Below are positions 33,504 to 40,131 of a DNA stretch of 47,676 nt, piece by piece. A program made the position numbers and the translations under genes. Position 1 is the first letter of the stretch; each line of letters opens with the position of its first letter. This stretch comes from Bacteroidetes bacterium UBA6221 (GTDB lineage Bacteria; Bacteroidota; Bacteroidia; Chitinophagales; Chitinophagaceae): positions 1 through 47,676 of the forward strand of contig DISB01000014.1 in the NCBI GenBank assembly GCA_002421685.1, written 5' to 3'. The notes under the pieces were generated by a model, which saw only the letters and a program-made list of their open reading frames with translations, had not been told where the DNA came from and made no database searches.

Positions 33504-33530
33504 AGCCTGCCCGCGAGGGTGGGCTTTTTT
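33504..33530 (+). terminator. Intrinsic terminator of ndk
   Basis: AGCCTGCCC (33504-33512) pairs with GGGTGGGCT (33517-33525), including two G-T pairs, around GCGA, followed by a T run. The last bases overlap the stop codon of the convergent ABC gene. Confidence 0.75.
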
Positions 33531-34248
33531 ATGCGGGTACGCTGCTGCTGCCAGCCACTTCCCGGAACACCTCTTCCAGGGAACGGTTGCCCTTGCGCAG
33601 GTTGTCCAGGCTGTCGTCGGCTACTATATTACCGCTGCTGATGATAATGACCCTGCTGCACATGGCTTCCACTTCCTGCATGATGTGCGTGGACAGTAAT
33701 ACGGTCTTCTCCATGCCTATGCGTGTTATCAAGTCACGTATCTCTACGATTTGTATGGGATCCAGGCCCGATGTAGGTTCATCCAGTATCAGTACTTCGG
33801 GGTCGTGCAGCATGGCCTGCGCCAGCCCGGTACGTTGTTTATAACCCTTGCTGAGCATGCCTATTTTCTTATGCGCTTCTTTGGTAAGGCCGGTCAGGGC
33901 TATCATTTCTTCTATGCGTTGTTTGGGTTTGCTGATGCCGTGTATGCCCGCGCTCATTTCCAGGTATTCGCGCACGTACATATCAAAGTACAGGGGATTG
34001 GCCTCCGGCAGGTAGCCCAACCTTTTGCGCACTTCCATTGGTTGCTGCACTACATCGAAACCGCAAACAGATGCTGTGCCGCCCGTAGGGGGCAGGTAGG
34101 TGGTTATCATCTTCATAGTAGTGGACTTGCCCGCGCCGTTCGGCCCCAGGAAACCTACTACCTCGCCTTTCTTCAGGCTGAACGATATATTATTAACGGC
34201 GGTTTGCGTACCGTATATCTTCAACAGGTTGCTGACAACTATAGACAT
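33529..34248 (-). CDS. GldA-like ABC transporter ATPase, short form
   Basis: The 239-residue product is an ABC ATPase: Walker A GPNGAGKST near 34, Q-loop region GYLPEANPLYFDMYVREYL typical of the GldA group, signature LSKGYKQR near 137, Walker B LILDEPTSGLDP near 157, and the H-loop STHIMQEVEAMC. GldA powers the GldAFG transporter linked to gliding and surface functions in Bacteroidota. Typical GldA is about 300 residues. Here the part between NIVADDSLDNLRKG and the final SLEEVFREV is missing, so it may be a shortened or a related, non-gliding ATPase. No permease genes are adjacent. Confidence 0.8.
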   Translation of the reverse strand: MSIVVSNLLKIYGTQTAVNNISFSLKKGEVVGFLGPNGAGKSTTMKMITTYLPPTGGTASVCGFDVVQQPMEVRKRLGYLPEANPLYFDMYVREYLEMSAGIHGISKPKQRIEEMIALTGLTKEAHKKIGMLSKGYKQRTGLAQAMLHDPEVLILDEPTSGLDPIQIVEIRDLITRIGMEKTVLLSTHIMQEVEAMCSRVIIISSGNIVADDSLDNLRKGNRSLEEVFREVAGSSSVPA

Positions 34249-34320
34249 GGGTGCGAATTTAGGCTAAAAGGCGGATTGGTTAATAGGGTAAATGGTTAAA
34301 ATGTCTTTTCGGTTACATGG

Positions 34321-34941
34321 CTATACCCCAAAGTACTCTTTGTACCAGGCTATCTGGTGGTGGTCTATTGCCTCCGGGTTGATATTATGCTTCGGGTCTA
34401 TCTTCGAATACAGTACTTCCAGGCTGGCATAGTCCCGCTGGCTGATGACCTTGAAGCCATTGCGGATGAGTTGCGCAGCACATACCCCTGTGCCTATTTG
34501 ATATTTCTTTTCTTCGGCAAATCGGTTACCGTCATATATCACCTGGCTGCCACATGCGGCGCTTATGTCCATGAGTACTGCCAGTTCTATATCATGTTCG
34601 CGGGCAATTTCCAGCATACGCTCTGATGCCCGTATCATGCCTTCAGTCCAGTCGGTGCCGCTTTCCGTTAATACCCTCGCCTTCCCATCCAACACGTCCA
34701 TACCTGTTCCGCCGTGTATATCACACATTTCCCGGGGCGTGCCAAATGAATAGTCTTCCGGGCAGAATTTATATATCCTGATGGTGTCGTAGCCAAGCAG
34801 TTTCAGGGCGGAAGGATATTCGCCGTTGGCTGTGCCGTCGTAGCCGCAGAGCACGCCTGTAAGGCAGGCGCTCAGCAGTACGCGCAGGGGATTGCCGGGA
34901 GTAGGGGTACGTAGATTCCACAGGTATTTGATGTCCGTCAT
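34321..34941 (-). CDS. DUF523 / TudS-like protein
   Basis: The 206-residue product has the family motif LSACLTGVLCGYDGTANG near residue 23, then KFCPEDYSFGTPRE near 58 and a third Cys in DISAACGSQVIYDG near 128. In the related thiouracil desulfidase TudS, three Cys hold an iron-sulfur cluster, so this protein may bind one. The usual length of DUF523 is about 150; the extra residues here are mainly at both ends (NLRTPTPGNP; DHHQIAWYKEYFGV). It is a stand-alone gene, and function is inferred only from family. Confidence 0.78.
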   Translation of the reverse strand: MTDIKYLWNLRTPTPGNPLRVLLSACLTGVLCGYDGTANGEYPSALKLLGYDTIRIYKFCPEDYSFGTPREMCDIHGGTGMDVLDGKARVLTESGTDWTEGMIRASERMLEIAREHDIELAVLMDISAACGSQVIYDGNRFAEEKKYQIGTGVCAAQLIRNGFKVISQRDYASLEVLYSKIDPKHNINPEAIDHHQIAWYKEYFGV

Positions 34942-35034
34942 TTTTTTAGATTTTTACATCGCAAAGTAAATACGCAGCATTCAAATTCTCTGCATGCTTT
35001 GCACGGATGTTTGTAGAATAAGCACAACTACTGT

Positions 35035-35304
35035 TTACTCGCGGTGTTCCTTTCGCAGGTAGTCCTTCACCCTGTCTTCTATGCCGGCATCGCAGGCCAT
35101 AAGGGTAAGCGTGTAGATGGTTTTGGCAATAGCGCCGGCTATCTCGTCCTTACAGGCGCCGTCCCATACGGTATTACTTATTTTGTTGAGCTGAGCCTCT
35201 ACCTCGTCTCTTGTGCTCCCCCAGTTTCTTTTGGTGATATTGTGTCGTGCTTCGCTTTTTTCGGTCACAACATCAAATTCCAAAACTTTTCTAACCACTT
35301 CCAT
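35035..35304 (-). CDS. Small cytosolic protein, unknown
   Basis: The ATG at 35304 (MEVVRKVLEFDVVTEKSEAR) is preceded by AGGA at a good distance, one of the few clear Shine-Dalgarno sites here, so I prefer it to the frame extension up to 35391. The 89-residue product is helical and charged, with two Cys (GACKDE, LMACDAG), and ends in KDYLRKEHRE. There is no signal peptide. I do not recognise a family. Confidence 0.6.
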   Translation of the reverse strand: MEVVRKVLEFDVVTEKSEARHNITKRNWGSTRDEVEAQLNKISNTVWDGACKDEIAGAIAKTIYTLTLMACDAGIEDRVKDYLRKEHRE

Positions 35305-35450
35305 GGTTCCTCCCGATTTAGAAAAAAAGTTATGCGATTGTTGGTCGTACTCTGGAATGCAAAAATAAAAAGCCTGTTTGGGAAAAAACAAATACGTGGT
35401 GAAAAAAGTTTACAAAACAGGGCACTCACTTATGCATTACTTCTTCTGGG

Positions 35451-35482
35451 TTTATGCTGGCTTCGTTTTACAGATACCTTTG
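35451..35482 (+). promoter_or_regulatory. Promoter of the small lipoprotein gene at 35553
   Basis: TTTA (35451-35454), 20 bp, TACCTTTG (35475-35482): the -7 element is exact and the -33 element has one mismatch. The leader would be about 65 nt. Confidence 0.58.
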
Positions 35483-35552
35483 GCACCCGGCGGCGGTTCT
35501 CATATACACTGGCACACAATTTGCCTTATACCACTACACAAAAATACAATAC

Positions 35553-35765
35553 ATGAAAAAAGCTATACTACTGCCGGCTATAGCCGCTGCCGTTATATCT
35601 ATGTCCTCTTGCGAGCGGACTTTCACCTGCCTTTGCGTGTACCCCGATTCCAACATCGGCACCAGCAGGACAAAGGTAAAGGCAAGAAAAACTGACGCCG
35701 ATATGTATTGCACATCGCTGAACAAGGGCGCACAGAAAAGTGGCGGGGCCTGTGCATTAGAATAG
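35553..35765 (+). CDS. Small Cys-motif lipoprotein A
   Basis: The ATG at 35553 (MKKAILLPAIAAAVISMSSC) gives 70 residues. The longer frame from 35454 starts upstream of the promoter and is rejected. After the lipobox Cys (20) comes ERTFTCLCVYPDS. Two further Cys are near the C-terminus (MYCTS, GGACALE). The set C-x-R-T-[FY]-x-C-x-C is shared with the convergent gene at 35782-36024, so the two are paralogues. No function is known to me. Confidence 0.68.
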   Translation: MKKAILLPAIAAAVISMSSCERTFTCLCVYPDSNIGTSRTKVKARKTDADMYCTSLNKGAQKSGGACALE

Positions 35766-35781
35766 CAGTTGCGGCCCCCGG

Positions 35782-36024
35782 CTATTTGGGCGGTGCATAA
35801 ACACGACAAAGTTCAGCGTCCCTTGCATCCACCGCGGGGTCCTTTTTCCCGGCTTCTATACATTTGTTCCCCGCAGACCTGGACGAAGAGGCCTCCACCT
35901 CAAAGATATACGGCCAGGCCCCGGCCGTAAAGGCTGGGCAGGTGCATTGGTACGTTCGCTTGCAGGAAACGAACATCGGGCTTGCTGCTAATACCAGTAG
36001 CGCCTGGAGAAGTGCATTTTTCAT
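35782..36024 (-). CDS. Small Cys-motif lipoprotein B
   Basis: The ATG at 36024 (MKNALLQALLVLAASPMFVS, then C) gives 80 residues. The lipobox is MFVSC. The mature part begins CKRTYQCTCPAFTAG, mirroring ERTFTCLC of lipoprotein A, with two later Cys (GNKCIEAG, AELCRVY). The genes are tail to tail with 16 bp between stops. The longer frame to 36126 is not supported. Function is unknown; it is likely an outer-membrane or periplasmic lipoprotein. Confidence 0.66.
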   Translation of the reverse strand: MKNALLQALLVLAASPMFVSCKRTYQCTCPAFTAGAWPYIFEVEASSSRSAGNKCIEAGKKDPAVDARDAELCRVYAPPK

Positions 36025-36204
36025 ACATGAGCGGTTATTGTCCAAGATAAAATTAGGTAATATTTTTATTCGCGAGCTGCTGTACCTGGGGGACAAGCCG
36101 CCTCTTGTGCTGTATTGGCCACACATTGAAAGGTTTTAAAATTTAATCCTGTTGTATATCTTAGATGGCGTAAGTCCAAAACCGGCGCTTAACAAAATAC
36201 GCTC

Positions 36205-36750
36205 ATGAGATACCCGCTTATTGCATTTTGGCTGCTGCTGCACCCTATATGGGCACCCGCCCAGCAACATAGTGTTTACGCTGACATAGGTATTCCCCTG
36301 GGTTTTTCTGCCACCTATAACTACAAGCTCACAAAGAATCTCGGAGCGGGCGGTGGTTTGCAGGCACAGAGCTTCTACCTGCCTTTTTCAAATAATGCAA
36401 GGCTGATACCGGCAATTTTTGCCGATGTGCACCTGACTGCATGGGCCACTAAGAAGAACCGGTTTATATCTTTTATCAACCTGGGCGTGAACCTGCACAA
36501 GCAGGACCAGAGTTACCAGCGCGACTCTACTTCTGTGTATAATATCCCGCACAACAACGGCTTTTATACAGGGTTGGGATTAGGCTACTTTCACCGTATC
36601 ACCAAGCGTGGAGGAGGGGCCTATATTGTATTGAAGCTAGTATTGAACTGGCACAACTTAAAAGAGTATAGTATAGTGGCTGACAGTAAAGACAGGAGTT
36701 TGATCGTTGCGAGTGGTACGCCCCTGCTGGCTATTGGTTTTAAATTTTAA
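36205..36750 (+). CDS. Probable outer-membrane beta-barrel protein
   Basis: The 181-residue product has a signal peptide (about 1-19, ending APAQQ). The rest shows alternating amphipathic strands with many Tyr, Phe and Gly (FSATYNYKLTKNLGAGGGLQ, GFYTGLGLGYFHRI) and ends in Phe (AIGFKF), as barrel proteins do. This suggests eight strands or so. It lies 13 bp before the HExxH lipoprotein gene and is probably co-transcribed. No specific family is recognised. Confidence 0.6.
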   Translation: MRYPLIAFWLLLHPIWAPAQQHSVYADIGIPLGFSATYNYKLTKNLGAGGGLQAQSFYLPFSNNARLIPAIFADVHLTAWATKKNRFISFINLGVNLHKQDQSYQRDSTSVYNIPHNNGFYTGLGLGYFHRITKRGGGAYIVLKLVLNWHNLKEYSIVADSKDRSLIVASGTPLLAIGFKF

Positions 36751-36763
36751 TCCGGTACCTGTT

Positions 36764-37507
36764 ATGAAATATACACTTCTAATAATAGCCCTTGCCTTGC
36801 TGATAGCAGGCTGCCGCCCTGATATAGAAATGTACCCCACCGGAACGCTTGATACGCTGGGTGTACAATGGATGGTAATAGAAAGGGATAATATGACCTA
36901 CTACTTCCAGGGTACGGGTGTAAAGGCTGCCTCAATATATACCGACCTGCACGAAGAGGCGTACGATAAACTGGAAGCCATATTTAATCCCACTCTGCCA
37001 CGAAAGCTCCGCTACTTTGTATGGACAGACTGGCAGCAGGGCCTGCAGACGTACAATGAGCCTGATTGGGTGGGCGGGTTTGCCCTCTCATTACAATGCA
37101 TGTGCAATGTACGCGCCGATATGAACCTGGGCCATGAAATGACGCATGTAATGACCTATTGGGCAGATGGTGTACCATCTAACAGTTACTCGATGTTTAT
37201 CAACGAGGGTGTGGCGGTAGCCTTCGACCTGCATGATAACGATAAAATGAAAGAGGCAAAAAACGCCGTTACCCAATACACGTTGAACAGTATAACTGAC
37301 CTTTGGCTGGACAGTACGGAAACCGCTCCGCACGAACTGCTTTATCCTGTAGGCGGCGCTTTTATGGAGTATATGTACAACAACAGCAGCCGTGCCGAAT
37401 ATTTCGCCCTGCTGAAGAACCAGGCTCTGCCCGATGCTGAAACTATTTATGGCAAAGAACGCCTGCGTGGTATGATTTCGGAGTTTGAGGGGCAGTTGGG
37501 GTTGTAG
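36764..37507 (+). CDS. HExxH metallopeptidase-like lipoprotein
   Basis: The ATG at 36764 (MKYTLLIIALALLIAGC) gives 247 residues with a clear lipobox (Cys 17). The frame extension to 36707 overlaps the previous gene and is rejected. The motif NLGHEMTHVMTY near residue 125 is followed 19 residues later by NEGVAVAFD, i.e. HExxH-x19-E as in gluzincin zinc peptidases. The N-terminal part (about 25-100) is beta-rich. The substrate is unknown. It is paired with the probable barrel protein upstream. Confidence 0.7.
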   Translation: MKYTLLIIALALLIAGCRPDIEMYPTGTLDTLGVQWMVIERDNMTYYFQGTGVKAASIYTDLHEEAYDKLEAIFNPTLPRKLRYFVWTDWQQGLQTYNEPDWVGGFALSLQCMCNVRADMNLGHEMTHVMTYWADGVPSNSYSMFINEGVAVAFDLHDNDKMKEAKNAVTQYTLNSITDLWLDSTETAPHELLYPVGGAFMEYMYNNSSRAEYFALLKNQALPDAETIYGKERLRGMISEFEGQLGL

Positions 37508-37510
37508 GGA

Positions 37511-37540
37511 AAATGTTCCATTTTGATGCCAGGATTTGAA
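37511..37540. repeat. Direct repeat, copy 1
   Basis: It shares AAATGTTCCA, TGATGCC and GGATTTGAA with 37592-37622. The copies are 51 bp apart and in the same orientation. Confidence 0.65.
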
Positions 37541-37591
37541 GTTTTTTCCCGATCCCGCCTGAGGCGGAGAGCACCAACCCCACGGGGGGTG

Positions 37592-37622
37592 AAATGTTCC
37601 AAAATGATGCCGGATTTTTGAA
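37592..37622. repeat. Direct repeat, copy 2
   Basis: This is the second copy of the unit at 37511-37540, with AAATGTTCCAAAATGATGCC followed by GGATTTTTGAA. Confidence 0.65.
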
Positions 37623-37678
37623 GATACGAATTGGGACATTTTTTCAGCTTTTTAGGTCGGCGCGAGATTTCCACCCCC

Positions 37679-37711
37679 GTCCGCTGCGGCGGACACCCCC
37701 GCCAGCGGGGG
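37679..37711. repeat. Two adjacent GC-rich hairpins
   Basis: GTCCGC-TGCG-GCGGAC (37679-37694) and CCCCCGC-CA-GCGGGGG (37696-37711) lie one base apart. There is no T run, so they look like palindromic repeats, not terminators. Confidence 0.55.
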
Positions 37712-37839
37712 ACAGGTATTTTGTTCCGTTTTACACGGTTGCTTATAGGTATGTCAAAGAACTGCCGGGCCGCCGGGCAGGAGCGGCCATTACTATATAC
37801 AAATATACGTAAAATTATTGTATTGTTGCTTGTTTTTTA

Positions 37840-37932
37840 TCAATCGAAATCGAACAGGTCGCCTAAGAAGGATTTTTTGCGGTAGGGCTTGTCGTGTTTA
37901 TAGTCATCGTCATATTTAGAGGCTGCCTGTAC
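37840..37932 (-). pseudogene. Decayed gene end, last ~30 codons
   Basis: The leftward frame after a TGA reads VQAASKYDDDYKHDKPYRKK and then SFLGDLFDFD before a stop. The Lys/Asp-rich run ending in SFLGDLFDFD looks like a true C-terminus, reminiscent of the ends of uncharacterised Bacteroidota proteins. Upstream sequence continues in another frame (YPPQADEYRQP, from about 37985), so a frameshift is likely. No start or promoter was seen. Confidence 0.4.
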
Positions 37933-38164
37933 TCATCAGCCTGCGGCGGATATTGCTGCGTTGGATTGGTGTTTGTGGTTGTCGCAATATTATTCATCCG
38001 CACATTGTACCGGGATTGAAAATCAGAATGTAATGTTAAAGGGAGCACGAGCCGGGGGACTGGCTCCGTAGCGACGTAGTGGGGTGGTACGTCAAATGGG
38101 TGGGCAAGTATGACAATGCCGGGATACTGAATCCCGGCATTATATTGTTATACCGCTTATGTAC

Positions 38165-38623
38165 TTATGGTGTTATCGTAAGGGTACAGTCGCCGGGATT
38201 GGGAATGTTATAAACTGCTGTAACAGTGAACTGCGTGCAACCGTTAGTACAGGTAGCGCTTGCATCTACTGTGACACAGCCCGATGACAACGCAGGTAAT
38301 GCACATACACCATCGCTTATCTGTATATGATTGCCCGCGACACAGGGTGGTACAGCTGACATAGACGTACAGGTATAACCTGGGCCGAGCGGACTGCCAA
38401 TAAGCCCATAACTCCAGCTTCTGCCTAATGGGGCAGTAAAAGGGCCGTACATGCCGGGGCCGTAATTGCCACCGACAGGTCCAACGCCGTTGCATCCGCC
38501 AGCGACATGGTAGAAATCTACCCATACATCGCAGGAGGTTTGATTGTCAATAATCAGGTCCTGTGCTTTGAGACCTGTGCCGCCCAGTAATACCAGGCAG
38601 GTTGCAAAAAATAACTTTTTCAT
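38165..38623 (-). CDS. Small secreted Cys-rich protein
   Basis: The ATG at 38623 (MKKLFFATCLVLLGGTGLKA) gives 152 residues with a signal peptide to about 21. The longer frame uses a TTG two codons upstream. The mature chain has eight Cys and many Gly, Pro and Thr, with segments SCDVWVDFYHVAGGC and CTQFTVTAVYNI, and is probably a disulfide-bonded beta fold. No sorting domain is visible. The reading frame is intact; the function is unknown. Confidence 0.65.
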   Translation of the reverse strand: MKKLFFATCLVLLGGTGLKAQDLIIDNQTSCDVWVDFYHVAGGCNGVGPVGGNYGPGMYGPFTAPLGRSWSYGLIGSPLGPGYTCTSMSAVPPCVAGNHIQISDGVCALPALSSGCVTVDASATCTNGCTQFTVTAVYNIPNPGDCTLTITP

Positions 38624-39005
38624 ACGCAATAATTTTTTGTGAAAAATGAATGTTCAATGTTGCTGCTTAGATGCATTGAACGGTTTAGTGATTTTTGTGC
38701 TACTACCCGGTCATGACGGGTGATAAAACCAAGTGGTTTTCAGCATAAGCAGGATAGGTATTCTGCAATTGGGCAGACTGCCATGGCAATAAAGCTGCAA
38801 CATCCCGTTGCTACTTTTCATGTGATATTATTTTCTTCTGTCACTTTTAGTTTTATTCATTGAACAAACTATTCTTCTGTTGCCCGAAGCTATAATTATC
38901 CTCAGAATTATAACTGAACAATGTGCTGTGTTTTTGTTGTGAACAAATGATACAGCCTAAACACACATAAAACATACCTGTAAAGATTTACAAAAAAATA
39001 TGACA

Positions 39006-39033
39006 AAAAACAGGGGAAAAACACCCTGTTTTT
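39006..39033. terminator. Terminator-like hairpin without an annotated gene
   Basis: AAAAACAGGG (39006-39015) pairs perfectly with CCCTGTTTTT (39024-39033) around eight bases. Read rightward it ends in TTTTTG; read leftward it ends in six T. No gene ends at it on either strand. Confidence 0.6.
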
Positions 39034-39278
39034 GATTTGTCTATACTATCTGTATTTGTTTTATCGATTGAATATCAGTGTATTACTTAATGAATGTTAA
39101 GTAGCGTATTCTTGTTGCTATCTCCGTTGGACATTCAACGAGTTGATAGTGATAGGGGTTTATTCGTAACAATTTTTAGTTTAGCCAATACCTTGAATGC
39201 CGGTTGCAGCGCTAATGACTTAATAGACACGGATGTCTTTGGAACATCAGGGCCAGGGGTCACAAAGGCATTTATTCT

Positions 39279-39286
39279 TAATTTTG
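39279..39286 (+). promoter_or_regulatory. -7 element of the second map gene
   Basis: TAATTTTG matches TAnnTTTG and lies 20 bp before the ATG at 39307. No -33 TTTG is found at the usual spacing. Confidence 0.43.
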
Positions 39287-39306
39287 CCCCGAATAGAAAC
39301 TAAGGA

Positions 39307-40071
39307 ATGTCTATAGCTACTGAAGAACAAAGAATTGGAATGCAACAGGCAAGTGATGCAGTGGCGATTGTGCTTAAAAAGATGCGTGCATTTGCCCGGC
39401 CGGGTATTTCTACTAAGCAACTTGACGAATACGGGGGCGAATTGCTGGCACAGATGGGAGCGAGATCTGCACCTATGCTCACCTACGATTTTCCAGGGCA
39501 TACATGTATCAGTGTTAACGAGGAAGCAGCCCATGGCATACCATCGGTGCATAAAATACTACAGGAAGGCGACCTGGTAAATATTGATGTATCGGCAGAA
39601 TTGAACGGCTATTGGGCCGATAATGGCGGCTCGTTTGTATTAGGCGAAGACATACATGGACACGGCAGGTTGGTAAAAACATCGAAAGACATATTAAGAA
39701 AAGCTATCAGCAATATTAAAGGCGGTGTAAGGATATCGGAGATAGGCCGACTGATAGAGACGGAGGCTAAAAAAGCTGGCTACACGGTAATAAAAAACCT
39801 GACGGGGCATGGAGTGGGTCGCAGCCTGCACGAGGAGCCGCACGAGATAGCCAACTACCGCGACAGGTTTAACAGGGAGCGTTTCAAAAAGAATTCGGTA
39901 GTGGCGATAGAGACGTTTATTTCAACACGGTCGACCATTGCCGATACACAAGCAGATGGCTGGACGCTAAAGGGAAACAGGGGTGGCTTTGTAGCGCAGC
40001 ACGAGCATACCATTATGGTGACTGATAGTCTGCTGGTGATATTTACGGCTCAGAACGGTATCTGGGATTAG
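39307..40071 (+). CDS. Second type I methionine aminopeptidase-like protein
   Basis: The 254-residue product has the pita-bread fold motifs: the His of AAHGIPS, D in LVNIDVSAE, D in YWADNGGSF, H in LTGHGVGRSLHEEP, E in VVAIETFIS and E in AQHEHT. All metal ligands are kept, so it should be active. It differs from the secY-linked copy at several places, for example IETF in place of IEPM and GYWADNGG in place of GYHGDHAY. It may work on other substrates or under other conditions. A stand-alone gene with its own -7 element. Confidence 0.85.
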   Translation: MSIATEEQRIGMQQASDAVAIVLKKMRAFARPGISTKQLDEYGGELLAQMGARSAPMLTYDFPGHTCISVNEEAAHGIPSVHKILQEGDLVNIDVSAELNGYWADNGGSFVLGEDIHGHGRLVKTSKDILRKAISNIKGGVRISEIGRLIETEAKKAGYTVIKNLTGHGVGRSLHEEPHEIANYRDRFNRERFKKNSVVAIETFISTRSTIADTQADGWTLKGNRGGFVAQHEHTIMVTDSLLVIFTAQNGIWD

Positions 40072-40087
40072 GGCAGACAAATCATAT

Positions 40088-40123
40088 TTCCGCAGGGGTC
40101 TCGTGCCGAGGACCCCTGCGGAA
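40088..40123. terminator. Long inverted repeat between convergent genes
   Basis: TTCCGCAGGGGTC (40088-40100) pairs perfectly with GACCCCTGCGGAA (40111-40123) around a ten-base loop. It lies between the ends of the second map gene (40071) and the T9SS cargo gene (40132). T runs are poor, so it could be a bidirectional terminator or a palindromic repeat. Confidence 0.6.
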
Positions 40124-40131
40124 CTGGAACT

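Larger units (their letters stand above)
37508..37839. other. Intergenic repeat cluster
   Basis: No gene is seen. It holds two copies of a roughly 30-bp direct repeat (37511-37540, 37592-37622), the palindrome CCGCCTGAGGCGG (37555-37567), and two GC-rich hairpins back to back (37679-37694, 37696-37711). Short frames across it (37594-37885) have no protein-like features. Confidence 0.6.
38624..39306. other. Long noncoding region with several hairpins
   Basis: About 680 bp have no convincing gene. Inverted repeats lie at 38652-38659/38674-38681, 38704-38708/38716-38720 and 38725-38740, and a terminator-like hairpin lies at 39006-39033. A 69-codon frame at 39094-39303 is not protein-like. The end of the region carries the -7 element of the second map gene. 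Confidence 0.5.

Noticed and set aside
35044..35556. 170-codon + strand frame
   Set aside because: It is antisense to the 89-residue gene with a Shine-Dalgarno site, and overlaps a promoter.
37511..37622. Start of a CRISPR array
   Set aside because: Only two copies, imperfect, 51 bp apart with a palindrome between, and no cas genes in the window.
37594..37885. Two overlapping + strand frames of 72 and 84 codons
   Set aside because: They run across palindromic repeats and read as low-complexity Arg/Pro-rich peptides.
39094..39303. 69-codon frame before the second map gene
   Set aside because: No conserved pattern, and it runs through the promoter element and up to the map start.
39307..40071. 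Second map gene as a pseudogene
   Set aside because: The frame is intact and all five metal ligands plus the substrate His are present.
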